Origin: Circinella minor
Lineage: Eukaryota > Mucoromycota > Mucoromycetes > Mucorales > Lichtheimiaceae
NCBI GenBank assembly: GCA_016758965.1
Contig: JAEPRB010000088.1
Span: forward strand, 79,469 to 143,468
DNA: 64,000 nt
Reading direction: 5' to 3'
Shown here in pieces: positions 1 to 12,475 of this stretch. Made by a program: the position numbers and the translations under genes. Below the pieces are notes generated by a model. The model was not told the origin of the DNA, did no database searches, and worked only from the letters and a program-made list of their open reading frames with translations. How positions within the stretch are numbered: position 1 is the stretch's first letter; every line of letters begins with the position of its first letter.

Positions 1-247
1 TACGTTTTTCTGCCTCTTGATGAGCTAACTCTCGAAGTTGAGTATAATCAGCACTATCTTCTTCATGTGGATGATACTGATGAGAACTACTCGCGTTACC
101 ACCATAGCTTTGTTGTTGATGATGATAATTGTCGTTGTTATTATTACTGTTCTTATTGTTGTCGAATTCGTTTTGCAACTTTTTTAAAATCTTGAACAGC
201 TTTAAACCTTTATTAGCTGTACGTTCAAACGATTGTGAATTACCCAT
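1..247 (-). CDS. N-terminal part of a DUF1771/Smr-type protein (runs off the window)
   Basis: The ATG at 247-245 opens a frame that stays open to the window edge, giving about 82 residues. It starts MGNSQSFERTANKGLKLFKI, continues through an Asn/His/Gln-rich linker, and ends in DYTQLRELAHQEAEKR. This last segment resembles the start of the DUF1771 helix pair that precedes Smr domains in eukaryotic proteins (typically Y-x-x-LR-x-x-A-x-x-x-A-x-x-R). Smr proteins are implicated in RNA cleavage and mRNA surveillance, but no Smr domain is visible here because the rest lies outside the window. The Gly at position 2 could allow N-myristoylation (MGNS), which is inference. The name rests on one short motif, so confidence is moderate. 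The following 3.5 kb holds no gene on this strand. Confidence 0.6.
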   Translation of the reverse strand, partial: MGNSQSFERTANKGLKLFKILKKLQNEFDNNKNSNNNNDNYHHQQQSYGGNASSSHQYHPHEEDSADYTQLRELAHQEAEKR

Positions 248-3200
248 GATGTTATGAACAATAAACGAAAAAGCTTGGTGGAGAGGGTGAGTAGAAAGAA
301 AAGAAAAAAAAAAAAAAAAAAAGAAAAAAGTGAAAGAAAGGAAACAAAAAAAAAAAAATTAAAGGAGGAAAGGACATATAGACTTAATACAGATTCCATA
401 TTCAAATTTAGATGCCCGATAAATCTGCTTCATTACCGATTCTCCGCATGCAGTCGATGCAGTGGTCCATGCCAACTTTGTAACACTCTGAAACATGTTA
501 TATTTAGAAGGATGACAGTTGTACTTCTTTTAAGATAATAATCTTTATCCCCGACCAATCGGTATACAGCCCTTTTTATTCGAGTCAAAAAAAAAAAAAA
601 AAACTGATCTGAATACTTGACAACAGTTGATAGTAGATAAAAGCAGTAAGTAAGTAAAAGAAAACACCTTGAAACAATACATTTCTTTTAATTCAAATCA
701 TTTCATTATCATCATTATTCCTATATCCCCGTAACCATGAGGTAACATAGATTGCATATATGAGGCATTCTTTTCAGTACGTATCAATATGTCAGCTAGA
801 TATAAATACTATGTCAACAAGTCTTTGTTTTTACTTGCCCAAACATCAAATGTCTCTCTGGTGCTTGACCACCTAATAATTTAAGCAAACGTCGTGTCAC
901 ACGTGCAACATATGGTTATGGTGTTAAATATCATTAAGCAGTTGCATGATCAAATTTAGTCTTGATAAACTTGTTATACAGTAATAATAGTAAGTATTAT
1001 CACTTTGTGATAATTAACTGTTCATTCCTAAAAAATAGAATGCACTTGGCCAAAATGAAACGGCTTTTTGGTTGACGAGAAGTGTCACAATAAGTTAAAT
1101 CGTATTGTCCAGAAAAATGACTTTACGTAATATGAGACGTAGCGACCTTTTTTCTTTTTTTTTAAAAAAAAAAAAAGATGTACGTAATAACGAATACTTT
1201 CTTTTACGACTAGGGAAGATACTTTAAAATTGATTTTACGTATATTCTAAGTTTTCTGTTGATAGGGTAGAATTCATGACTAAATAATAAAAGATTTATA
1301 TAAAAATAGTGCAAAAAGAAAAAACTGTTTTTGAAGTGCCAGGGATGGAGGTAATAGACTTTTTGATTTTTTGATGTTTATAATCAGATTAAGGTCTGGT
1401 ATTATACCGAGACTGAAATCTCTTTTCTTGTGTTTTACCTTATTGAGTCTCAATACCACTGTCTTTGTTACAAACCATAATTTATTTTAAGCTATCAAAC
1501 CAACAAACTGACCAAGTGCGAAAATTGATCTAGATATATTCTAGCTGTCACATATTACGAGTAAAATTTCACTATTAAATATAAATCATCTACAGAACCA
1601 AAGAAGATAAATTGAAATAAAAGACCCTAGATCATAAAAAAAAAAAAAAGGTGTAATGAATTTGTATAAGGAAAGTCAAAAAATGGCATAACCCTTCTTG
1701 TCAAACTTTGAACTCTTACCGACAAAATCTATGCTGCAATTAAATAGCTTCTGAACTTTGCATTTCCAGTGCGTTCTTAAACAGGAGGCGGTTAATCATA
1801 TTATATCTTCATGGACTCGGTCGAATCCCTCTTTTTAAATTTGACTTTCACGAAATCGACTGAACAATTAATATTACTTTGCTTCATCTTGTAAGATATG
1901 AGGTGGAATATATGAAATTTGTAATAATATGGAAATAAGATACGGATAATAATATAATAGATATAGTAATAATTTATTTCAAACAAAAACAAATGGCATT
2001 TATATTTTTCTACGTACGTAACAATTATATTTCTGATAATTATATTTATGTATTTACTAACTTGACGATGGATATGAATATCTTGTACATTGGAAATGTA
2101 TAGTGATATCTATCTTGTTTATTATATTTGACATCCGTGTTTAAGAATCTCTTATATATTATGAATTTGGAATTATATAATACATATTGTCATTTCCTAT
2201 TCATCATAAAGATTATCAACAGTAGTGCTACGTATCAGCTTCTTCCTCGCTGCTAGACCTGTGTTTGTTTTTGTCAATATTATCTTCAGATCTTTGATTG
2301 TCAATATTCTACATTGAACGCTATTAGTACAAGTAATGTTATTTTATATATATATTTTACACAAGTTAAGCATCGACCTGGTTAGGGATGAAATCGTTTC
2401 CCAGTTGATTAACAAAAGTAGCAAGGGTATTCCAACCAAATTACTTGTTTAGTCCCGGAGAAGGATATGGAGTCAGATGTGTTCTCTCCCCCCCCAAAAA
2501 AAAAAACTTTTATTTTTAGTGAAAGTTAGATACAAGAAATTTTCGCATCATGGGAGAGAGAAGAAGAATAAAAAAAAAACCCGCAAAGTAAGTAGCATAA
2601 CCATTAGAAAATTCTTTTGTTAAAGATTCTGTTTCGATGTATGACCGTGTTAAAAAAATATACAACACGAAGAGGAAAGAAGAATAAACGTTAAGTAAAT
2701 AAGTAATAGTTTGTATAAAAGAAACAACAAGATGAATGGATAGAGATAAAGAATGAGAATGGTTATTAATAATATTTGTACGTATAAATGGTATTAGATG
2801 ACTTTTCTCGTTTTCTTATAAATATTCAGTTTGAAAGATTCATGCTTGTTATTTAACAGACAGCTATATATATTTTTTTTGAGAATGTTACACATTAAAA
2901 TTAAGCACTGTCCACATGATTGATCCATTGGACTGATATTTTTAAGTCATAATATATTTATTAATTCTCTCCAAACACATACAAGCTTTAAAAGTAATAA
3001 GGTTTTCAAAGAAAAATAAAATGATTTTTACTATCGTTAGCTGACATACCATGTAATATTGTATATCTAATAGACACTTAAACCCCTGCCCTCTGCGTCG
3101 CTCGGTCGAAGAGATGGGAAAGATATGTATACCGACTACTTCATTTGCCGAAGAGAATAATTATAAAATATTAAATAAGAAAAGACACAATATGGATAAG

Positions 3201-3731
3201 CTACTACAGATAGACCGGAATAAATAATGTAGATGAACTATGTGATTATCTATATAGTTTTGCATACGTAGTTATTAGTTTACATATGAAAGTAGTAACG
3301 TAAACGCCGCGTAGTGCCTTATTTCTTTCACTTAATAAGACACAATTAAATGATTGTAATAATAGTCCGTTTACATTTACGATAGTAAAAGTTGAAGTCA
3401 TGTGAGTTACTAATAAAAAGAGTTGTGTGGGTAAAAGACAACCTATGGAAAAATCAGCTGGGGTGTGTGTGTGTGTAAATTGTGTAATATGGGGTTCATA
3501 TAAGAAAAAAAAAATGAAGTCAGCCGATAAAGTTTAACCCTTTGGTTAATTGTAACTTATAGCTATCAAAGTATAGTCAACTTACTTTTTTTTTTTTTTC
3601 CCTCTTTTTCCTTTCTTGCTTAAATTATTTTTTTTAACAACCCTTCTCCTTCCTTTTGACCTCCTTTAAACAACACTTAATATAATAAACTCCCAACTCT
3701 CCTACTTTTTTTTTTTTTAAAAAAAAAACAT
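248..3731. other. Long AT-rich intergenic region
   Basis: I see no intact gene. The stretch holds A/T homopolymers, a short coding relic at 834-977 (listed separately), several TACGTA palindromes and a (GT)n run near 3464-3475. From about 3,580 to 3,731 it becomes pyrimidine-rich, which probably reflects the promoter and 5' UTR of the downstream gene at 3,732. Confidence 0.6.
834..977 (-). pseudogene. Short coding relic of unknown family
   Basis: On the minus strand one frame reads YNKFIKTKFDHATA, then stop codons, then PYVARVTRRLLKLLGGQAPE and RHLMFGQ. It is followed by a GTAAAA sequence that could be a splice donor. The amino acid composition is protein-like and unlike the surrounding A/T-rich DNA, but in-frame stops interrupt it and nothing around it extends it. 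I do not recognise the family. It could be a decayed exon of a lost gene or part of an old mobile element. Confidence 0.3.
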
Positions 3732-4652
3732 ATGCCATTGCCTGACATTTTCAGTTTAAAAAAACAACTTGTTGTTTACGGTGCACACCATAATAATAAA
3801 GTGAATGTCGCCATTCACATGGTCTTTGTACCAGTTATTTTTTGGACAGGTAAAATAATGAGTTTACAATTGTTCCTTGAACATAATAGTAAATAATAAA
3901 GGAATTTTTTTTTTAGTAATCTTGAAAAATAAAAAAAGGGAGAGAAGGGCGCGGGTTATGTGATATAATAACAAAGAATAACAAACGATAAAAAAAAACT
4001 AATTTAAATAATGATATACTTATTAGCATTGGTATTTGGAGCCAAGTCAGGACCTTTGATTAGTGGAGGACCACAATGGTTAAAAGCATTTGGTCCAAAT
4101 CTTAGTTTCTTTACTATTGTAGGATATCATTTATATTATTCAATCTTGGACCCTGTTGCTTCGGTAAAGTTATTATTTCTTAAAAAGGTTATTTAATAAT
4201 TTGTCATGCAAGCTGACCTAATTATTATTTATTTATTTTTTATTTAGACCTTGGCAGCTCCAATACTTTATGGTATGTGTTACACTGCTACAAAGTTTGA
4301 AAAATCCAATCCCAATGCTATTTCAATTGCCCTTGCAGGTCATATTGCTTCTTGGATTTTTCAATTCATTGGACATGGTGTTCATGAAAAACGTAGTCCC
4401 AAGTTGATGGATAATTTAGTTCAAGGTGAGTGTAGTTATATATATTACTGGTGTATAGTAAGTGATCTTAGTAATAAATTGAACCTTTTTAATTATCATT
4501 GTATTATAGCACTTGTTTCTGCACCTTATTTTGTATTTTTCGAAGTTTTATTCAAACTTGGTTATCGACCTCAATTGAGAAAAGAAGTTGAAACTGAAGT
4601 AGAGAAAGATGTTGCTGAATTCCGTGCTAAAAGAGCAAATAAGAATAAATAA
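3732..4652 (+). CDS. MPO1: MPO1-like (DUF962) 2-hydroxy fatty acid dioxygenase
   Basis: Four exons: 3732-3849, 4027-4163, 4248-4425 and 4510-4652, coding for 191 aa; introns 3850-4026, 4164-4247 and 4426-4509 are GT-AG. The yeast family member (174 aa) is an ER membrane Fe(II)-dependent dioxygenase that shortens 2-hydroxy fatty acids by one carbon in the alpha-oxidation step of phytosphingosine breakdown. The product starts MPLPDIFSLKKQLVVYGAHH and keeps the family's His-rich signature: H19/H20 before NNKVNVAIH (H29), H117, and the GHGVHEKRSPKLMDNLVQ block (H128, H131) near the third and fourth membrane segments. Hydrophobic stretches fit a four-pass protein, and the Lys/Arg-rich C-terminus (RAKRANKNK) would face the cytosol. 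The third intron has no in-frame stop and is a multiple of three, so intron retention would still leave an open frame. The ATG chosen is the first in the only frame that joins to the family N-terminus. Identification is secure on motif order. Confidence 0.9.
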
Positions 4653-5102
4653 TCATAATTATTTGTGCGGAGAGAATGATAATTCTTTAAAAATAACCTC
4701 CCCTCCCACTATAAAAAAACCACGCCACGGATTTTTTTTACTCTTATATAAATAATAAAATAAATTTTTGTTTACCCGATCAAGCAGTAAAGTATTATTA
4801 TTATTTTTTTTTTTTTTAATAGGGAAAAATAAAAAATCTTTATAACCAAAAAAAAAAAAAATACTACTTATAAAGTAACAACGGAAAAAAAAAGCAGAAA
4901 ATAGAATAGTTATATAGATATATATATATGTGTATGTATAAAGTAAAACAGAAAAATAATGTAAAAGAAGAGACAAGGAAGAGCGGGTAAAAATAACATG
5001 TGGAGAAAAATCGGGAATGGGAATGGGGGGGGGGGTTTTTTTTATATATATTTTATTTTGTGAAAATAATAAATAATATTAATAATGGTTTTTTTTTTTG
5101 CT
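4653..5102. other. Convergent intergenic spacer
   Basis: A spacer between the 3' ends of the MPO1-like gene (+) and the surface-protein gene (-). It is almost entirely A/T runs, with a (TA)n stretch near 4911-4929 and a G9-T8 junction near 5031. I see nothing coding. Confidence 0.5.
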
Positions 5103-6263
5103 TTATCGCTGACCCCATTGTTGTTGTTGTTGTTGTTGATCCATTGGTTGCATTGGAGGATGATATTGTTCGTGTGGATTAGGAACTTGGTATTTTCCTT
5201 GTTGTGAAGCTGTAATGGTAGATGGTGTAGTTGCTGTTGCATCATTATCATCATATGCATTTGGTTTGGTAGCACCAAGATCATTGGTTGCAAGAGCGGC
5301 ACCACCAACACCTGCTGCTGCACCCGCTGCACCCGCAGCATAGGGATCATAATGACCGTACGCGGAAGGATCGTAGTACTGCTGTGGTTGTTGAGGTTGA
5401 GCGTAATAAGCACCTGAAATAGCGGCGTCTGGATAACTCATGGCAGCGGCATTCGACATGGGTGGAGATGAATAATAGTTATCAGGTGGAAGTGTCGCTG
5501 GAGGAGGTTGAGGTGAATAACCACCATTATAATATTGCTGTTGTTGTTGTTGTTGTCCTTGTTGTTGTTGTTGTTGATCCCAATTCTGGTTGTTACTATA
5601 GTGAATATTATCAGCAGCAGCTACAGCAGCAGCAGCCATAGCAGGTGAAGGTCGACTGGCAGGATCGTTATAATCGTGACTAGGTGAATGGAACGCATCT
5701 TCACCACCATGTAATGGCTTACGGTTGGATTTTCGCTTTTTAGCAAGTAAAGCAATAGCCAAAGCACCACCAATAACAACGATAAATCCGACAACTGAAC
5801 CAGCAATAATCGCAGTATTATTATTATTATCATCATTTCCATCTTTATTAGCGTCACTACTATTTGTTGCTTCAGCTGTATCTGAACTTTTAGAAGCCAT
5901 GGCAGAATCCGTTTCTTTAGGTGAATCGTCTTTATCCTCTTTTGATTCTGAAGCAGTAGATGTTGGCTTAGCGGAGGTCTTTTCGGGTTCGTTTGATGAT
6001 GAAGGTGCGGGAGCTGGAGAATTAGATGGTGTAGTAGGACTATCAGATGGTTCTGGTGCATCCGTTGCACTTGCGCTAGGTTTAGGATCAACCGCTGAAC
6101 TTTCAGCGGGTGGACTATCTGATTGTGAAGCTACAGCGGATGAAGATTCATCTTTATCACCTCCACCAAATAAATCGTCAAAAATGCCTGCCTGTGCTTC
6201 TACAGCTAATAAGGCTATTATAAAAGTAGCTATCCAAATAATTTGTACTGTTTTAAATTTCAT
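5103..6263 (-). CDS. Mid2/Wsc-like single-pass cell-surface protein
   Basis: A single exon of 386 aa. Residues 1-25 form a signal peptide (MKFKTVQIIWIATFIIALLA then VEAQA/G). Residues 26-149 are a Ser/Thr/Pro/Ala-rich, acidic, probably O-mannosylated stalk without a Cys-rich WSC domain. Residues 151-174 (AIIAGSVVGFIVVIGGALAI plus ALLA) form one transmembrane helix, followed by the stop-transfer KKRKSNRK. The rest is a 200-residue cytoplasmic tail rich in Gln, Pro, Tyr and Ala. This layout is that of fungal cell-wall stress sensors such as Mid2/Mtl1, which signal from the plasma membrane to the cell-integrity pathway, but sequence similarity is only architectural. The gene has trinucleotide (CAA) runs coding poly-Gln near residues 230-245 and at the extreme C-terminus (QQQQQQWGQR), which are likely to vary in length between strains. 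Function as a sensor is inference. Confidence 0.75.
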   Translation of the reverse strand: MKFKTVQIIWIATFIIALLAVEAQAGIFDDLFGGGDKDESSSAVASQSDSPPAESSAVDPKPSASATDAPEPSDSPTTPSNSPAPAPSSSNEPEKTSAKPTSTASESKEDKDDSPKETDSAMASKSSDTAEATNSSDANKDGNDDNNNNTAIIAGSVVGFIVVIGGALAIALLAKKRKSNRKPLHGGEDAFHSPSHDYNDPASRPSPAMAAAAVAAADNIHYSNNQNWDQQQQQQGQQQQQQQYYNGGYSPQPPPATLPPDNYYSSPPMSNAAAMSYPDAAISGAYYAQPQQPQQYYDPSAYGHYDPYAAGAAGAAAGVGGAALATNDLGATKPNAYDDNDATATTPSTITASQQGKYQVPNPHEQYHPPMQPMDQQQQQQQWGQR

Positions 6264-7918
6264 GTGGGATGTTATAGTGCCTAGTTATTAATGATTATTT
6301 AATAAAATATAAAGGAATGGGAAGGGAATAAAATGAAAGGAAAGAAGGAATAATACGAAGTTAAAGTGAAAGTAGAAAAGAGGAGAAAAAGAAAAGGAGA
6401 GGCAAAAAAAAAAAAAAAAAACTGAGGGAGGTTGATTTTTTTGTGTTCAAAAAAAAAAAAAAAAAAATTACTTGATAATAAAAGGTTACGTTGTAAAATT
6501 AAATTTCACTTTTTTGATTTGGATTACCGTCCGCGTTTTTATGGTGTCACACAATACTAATCTCTTCATGGAAAGAAAAGGTAAGGACCCCCGACATACA
6601 TTGAACAGACCTGTAATAATAAACCCAAGTTACTATAATCTTTATTCTTACACATGCTAATTCATGTGTCGTTTTCTTTCTTTTCTTTTATCATGATATT
6701 GATATTCTACTTTTGGTAAATGGTACCTATTTATTTATTTATTTCTTTGACCTGCATGAAACAGTTACTGCTATTAGTATAAATTATTAATTAAAATGAA
6801 ACTCTTTTTTTTCGTCGATCATATAAATAAAATAAAAAAAAAGAATTTTCTATAAATTAGGTGTGTGGAGGGAGGGGGGAAACCAGAATCTCTTCTTTAC
6901 AGGTCCGCTCACAATGGTGTCCCTCATTAACAAAAAAAAAAATCAAATCAATTCAAAATAGTCTAAAATCCTTGGCTCTCAGACCAATTTACCAAGAAAT
7001 GACAAATTGATCTTAGTTTACTTTTTTTTTTTTTTTCCTTACCGATAACAACTAAAAAAAAAAAAACGTGTCTTTTACACATATTATAAGTTAAAAAAAA
7101 CGACACTCTCTTTCCATTGATGATGTAACCATAAGCCCTTTTATATATAATTCTTTCATGTGTAGATAGTGGAAATATAAACCCTACAACATGCACTAGG
7201 TTACCAGATATATAAAATAGAACACATAATATTGTTTTTGCTATTATTTTGATATACACTCTTATAACAAAATATTTCATTATAGTAAACTATGTAATGT
7301 GTATTTTTATATTTCTTACCAAACAGAATAATGGCAATGAAATTATTTTATTATTTACACCACGCTACGTACGTACTGTATTTATTTTACAGATAAAGGT
7401 TGTGTTTATTTACGTTGAATACATAATGATAAATGTACCATTGGGGGACGTCAACAACTTACTGAGTCTGGTGAAGAGTACATGTTGAACAAAGAATTAA
7501 TTTTTTTTTTATGAACGTCAGTCATTATAAATCGAATTTTATGAAGAGAGAAGAAGCTATCATATATGTATAATCTATCCATTCCTTTTAATCCAGATTA
7601 ATTTGAATTATCAAATAAATATTATAAATCATCAAAAAGAATAAACTATTATATATATCTGCGCAAAAAAAAAAAAAAAAAATACAAAATTAAAAAGTGG
7701 GTGGGAGGGGGGATAGAAAGGGTATGTAAATATATACTCGATATCAAATTATATCAAAAAGAAAAACCTACTATGTACACAAAGATACAATAAAGTAATG
7801 GGAATAATGTTATGTGATTGCTCCTCAAAAAAAAAAAATATAAAAAAAGAAAATGAATATGTAAAAGAAATAGATAAAAATCAGGTCACGTCAGGTTGTA
7901 AGACATATTGTTACACGC
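6264..7918. other. Intergenic region, no gene seen
   Basis: This lies between the 5' end of the surface-protein gene and the 3' end of the DUF3712 gene, both on the minus strand. It is AT-rich with frequent homopolymers. The open frames in it (for example around 6963-7280 and 7249-7488) consist of A/T-rich low-complexity codons and have no recognisable domain. The 150 bp upstream of 6,263 are purine-rich on the plus strand and probably hold the surface-protein promoter. Confidence 0.5.
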
Positions 7919-10900
7919 TTAAAAACCTTTTCTGATCTTGGCAGTTAAATTATCTCGTTCATATAAAAGATTATCTAACACCAATTCATCCACCTTGATA
8001 CTGACTAAACTATGTACCGATAGATCAATTTCACCACCAAGTGCTTTTCGAATTGGACCCCAACCCAATTTTTTGCTTTTTACTGGGATTTTTTGTGTTT
8101 CCACCACAATAGCGCTACAATTATGTTGTTGATCATCATCATCATTGTTATCCTTCTTTTGATATCGTTCATATTCACATGTTATCGGTGGTAATAGGAT
8201 GGGTCCAGTCCATCCTTCTCCTTCATGACTAAAATCTGCCAATGCAGTACCAATTTCCTGAGATTCGTATACGGCAGTAGCATTCATTTTTATCATTGTA
8301 ATTTCAATATCTTCAAATGGATTTCGTAACCAAAGAACTGTAGTAGATGATAAAACATTCATTTGCATTGCAGCAAGTAAAGGTTCTTCATCAAAACGTG
8401 GTGGTGTAACAATAAATTCCATTTGTTGAACAAGCCATTTTAAAAGAGGTGAAGAAGTGGCATCGGGATGTTTTCCGGATATTGTTAATTGTGTATCATT
8501 TTCTCCTATTAAAAAAAATAATCATATATATGAAAAAGCCATGGATAGTGCAAAATAATAATAATAATAATAATAATAATTTAGTGGACCATTGTATCAA
8601 TTTTCACATGAAATTCATTGTTTATCATTTCTTGTCATAAAATTTTTTTTTCCAAGACAGATGCCTCGTTGTCTTTGTTTCTTTTTCAAAACACGTGTTT
8701 TTTTTTTTTTTACTGTATATGTGTCAATACTTTACCAGATATGTAATTGCCAATGAAATCGACCATTCTGGAACTATCCTTCTTTTTAATAAGTCTTCCT
8801 GATATTTTCATTTTATTTTTTGATTCGGGATTAAGTTTGAGTTCAGGAACAGTCACTTCACCGATTGGTTCATCCTTGTACACCAATAAAAATCGTACCA
8901 GACCAAGGTTAACATGAACATCGGATGGATTATCAATGACCAGTTCATTTTTAATATGTAAAGAATCAGGATAACCTCTTGTTAATGATATGGAAGTTAC
9001 TTGAGGTGGTGGATTTTGCATTCCTTCCATACCTGCATTATATTTATATAGAAAAAAAAATGAATTATTATTTATTACAATAGAATAACAGAATGATAAA
9101 GTAAAAATGAAACGAGTGGCAAGCATTAACAAATTTGGATAGGTAAAGTGGAGGGCAAAAAAAAAAAAAAAAGAGAGAGAGAAAATATACAAAAATATAC
9201 AAAAAAAAAAAAAAATGGAAAGAAATAATAATAATAATTAGTTTTATAATGGGAATATACCTTTTGTTTCAATTTCACCATTGAATTCTAAATCATGCAC
9301 GGTGAGATGTCCAAACGCACTATCAACGGTTGCGTCAGCTGTTCCTTTAATATACACTGTAGCTCGATGACCATTAAATATACTATTTAAAAACTTTTGA
9401 AACTCTTTATCTTTTCCAGGTAATACTTGAAAGGGTGCTCGATGTAATTTTGAACTCACATCTACCAAACTGGATCCTTCTTTTTCCGTTGTCACTGCAG
9501 GACATGGTGTATTGGATGTCAGACGACCAAAAGGCTGACTAGAATTTGCTTCAAGGTATAAAAATACCTTTGGATCAATTTCAGTCACATTGATGGAAAA
9601 TTGCATTTCATCCGGTTTTTTTAATACAGCATCAATATCACCTGAGATGACTGGATTTCCCGTAATGGGTGAAAAATCAATGGCAATATGTGTCAATTCA
9701 AGTGATTGAATCATATCCGATTGTTTGGTTCCTGGAAAAGGAATTTGAATAGTCATTGATTCTAATGCCTTGCGTAACCATTCAGGAGTACTTGTTGCTT
9801 GATGATGACCATCAGGACCAAATGGACTTCCTCGAACATAAACAGTGGATGTGTTACCATGTAAATAAGCAGATAAAAATTCTTCCATTAAAAGTCGACG
9901 CTCAGGATCATTATCATCCATTGGAAGGGATCGTCCATGAATACTGAATACATTGAGTTGATTACCAAACAAATTGGCATCATTGGCTTGAACAACAGCA
10001 ATCATTTTATCTTCACGATTGTTTTGTTTGTCGTCGTTGTTGTTGTTTTTATTAGGTAAAAAAATTCCAAAATCAATGTTACCAAGTCGAAGACTCAACA
10101 TTTTGGAAGGGTTATATATACCCACTTCTCCTTGTAAAGATATACCACCCAAGGGATGAGCACCAGGAAAGGAGACTGATTGAAGATCTGCTTGTTTCAA
10201 ACCATCCATCCCTGAAAAAAACAAATTGTAAATGAAAAAAAAAATCAATTCAACTGACAAATATATATATATATCATAGTATCGATAAATCATCATCCAC
10301 CAGAATAATTTTACCTTCCAAATAGACTTGTTTTTCTAAATCTACATCAGCACCAAACCAACCGAACTTAAGAGCCAAAGGACCTTTTAATCGCCAAGAA
10401 ACCATTTTTTCCGACACTGCATTTTGAGCAAATCGAATCAACTCTTCATCATCATTTACTGTGAAATGGGTCACAAAATCAAAAGGTGTTATAGATGAAT
10501 CCGAAGCTAATGTGAGTGGTGGTAAATCAATCATCCCCATAGCAATCATACTATCGGCTTGATAAACCTCTAGTCTTGATTCACGAATACCCATATTATT
10601 ACCCAATAGCCAACTTGCTTTTCGAGTTAAACTATAAGCATCGTCTTTTAATGCTATTTCACCAGCGACATGCATTTGTAAATCATGTTCAGTCCCATTG
10701 ACGATAGAGGCTTGTTTAAAATTAAATTCGACACCTTCTTCAAAAGATCGTTGAGCAAATTCAGGTGTCAATAATACTAATAAGACGGTAGCAATACCGG
10801 ATAAACTCATAAGAATAATAAAAATTATACATAAACTACGTCGACATTGAGGTGTTGTTTCTATCAAGTGATCTTCACCATGAACGTTACTGTTACTGCT

Positions 10901-11164
10901 ACTATTATTCCTAGTGTGTGGATGTTGTTGGCTGTCAAGATTTTGACTTGTTGAGTTATTATAAAGATGGGGTTCCAATGGGGTTGCTCCATAATTAATA
11001 TTCTCTTGAGACGATCGAGCTGGACTTTTTTCTTTTCGTCGTAAACTATCATTATTATTATTTTGTTGGTTTCCAAGTAATGGTGCTGTTTCTTGTTCAT
11101 TGGTGGGTATCTTTAATTGGGACGACGAACTCTCGCCAATTGGAATGAACTTCATCGTACGCAT
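7919..11164 (-). CDS. Tag1-like DUF3712 vacuolar-type membrane protein
   Basis: Four exons on the minus strand: 11164-10315, 10211-9261, 9032-8736 and 8505-7919; 894 aa. The cytosolic N-terminus (1-108) carries an acidic dileucine signal, ETAPLL at residues 25-30, of the type read by AP-3 for delivery to the vacuole. One transmembrane helix follows at about 110-133. The remaining 760 residues form the lumenal part, built from repeated beta-rich DUF3712-type segments (for example SLRLGNIDFGIFLP, HLTVHDLEFNGEIE and SLHIKNELVIDNPSDVHVNL). This organisation matches the DUF3712 family that includes yeast Tag1, a vacuolar protein involved in ending autophagy. All three introns fall after the first base of a Gly codon and two of the junctions read GM(D/E)G, which suggests exon duplication. 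A second ATG lies at codon 4. Family assignment is good, but equivalence to Tag1 function is inferred. Confidence 0.8.
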
Positions 11165-12475
11165 TGAGTGTTGTTTCCTTCTCTCTCTCTATCTGTTCTG
11201 ACGACACACAAAAAAAAAGTGAAAAGCAGATAAAGAAACAAAGGTTGGGGTTGGTGGGAGGAATAGAATTTATTAGAGAATTTAAAAAAAAAAAGAGAAG
11301 AACAACAGTAAGTTGTTGTTATTTCAAGGGAAAGTGTAGAAAGAAAAAAAAAAGAAAGGAACTTACGCCTTATATCCCCCCCCGATTCTAAACACTCATA
11401 AAAGCTAATCCAGCAAAGTAAAATAGCTTATATTCCCAAATTATTGAGAAAATCCCGAATATTACTGTTTTACTTGCCATATATATTACCACGCTCTCTC
11501 AACTTTTGATCATTTTATAAATGTGGGTCATGGTTCAGTGAACAGTTTAAAACACTATATTGGGTAGAGTTATATTTAAGCATAAGAAGTTTTTTTTTTG
11601 GCGGAGAGAGTTACCTTCCTTATTACGCAAGTGAACGTGGTACAAACTGTAAGTATCATTATGCATTGTACTTTTTTTTTTTTATGATCATTATTTTTTT
11701 TTAAAACAAATCCATTTTGTTTCGCATAATACAATAAAACAATCTTTAAAATTTTCTAATGATATATAAAACAGCAGGGTCAGTGATTTTCAAAAGGAAA
11801 AATTCGATAGAGGTGAAGGTTATTTCACTTTTTTACAAGAAAGTATTCTAATTAATATGAATGATCGTTTTATCAGTTAAAATGATTACTGATCAGGTAA
11901 TTAATCAAAATACACTATTTTTATTTTGTTTTTCATTAAAAAAAATGAACTGGGTATAACGAAAAACAACAACTGTAAAATATTGCTGTGCATCAGATCA
12001 AGAAGATGTGCATTATTACTAAAAAGAACAACAGCTTGGAGTAAATGTTTCATAATCAAGTTTTTTTTTTTTTTTTGGTAAATATATAAGAAGGGTTTTC
12101 ATCATGATGGTAGACATTATTGAGAGGAAACATATCTAGTTCTCTTATTAACAATGTATACATTATAGCTTTTTTTAATAAAAAAGGGAATGTTACTTTA
12201 ACTTGTGTATTATTACTTTTTAATGTTCCAGACAACTTTTGTTGTCATGGTTACAAACAAAAGATAAAGATTGGCCTGGGAACATACATGGTAGTATAGC
12301 AACAATAGACCACATGATCAAAAAAAAAAAAATTCAAGTCACAACTATAAATTTTCATTTCTCCCCTCGCCACCCCAAATACTGTTTCTTCCTCTTCCGC
12401 GCGACTCATTTTTTTGCGTTATATACCTCCCTCCATCCATATAACTTTTGTCGCATCCATCCATCCTCTTTTATC
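11165..12475. other. Divergent promoter region between the DUF3712 gene and eL8
   Basis: About 1.3 kb separates two divergently transcribed genes. It is A/T-rich with long poly-A and poly-T runs. The last 120 bp before 12,476 are pyrimidine-rich with several CATCC repeats and a CCGCGCGAC patch, a plausible ribosomal-protein core promoter. No convincing coding sequence. Confidence 0.5.

Noticed and set aside
5725..6291. 188-codon plus-strand ORF
   Set aside because: It is the antisense of the Ser/Ala/Pro-rich stalk of the surface protein, and its Leu/Val/Ser pattern is a mirror of that.
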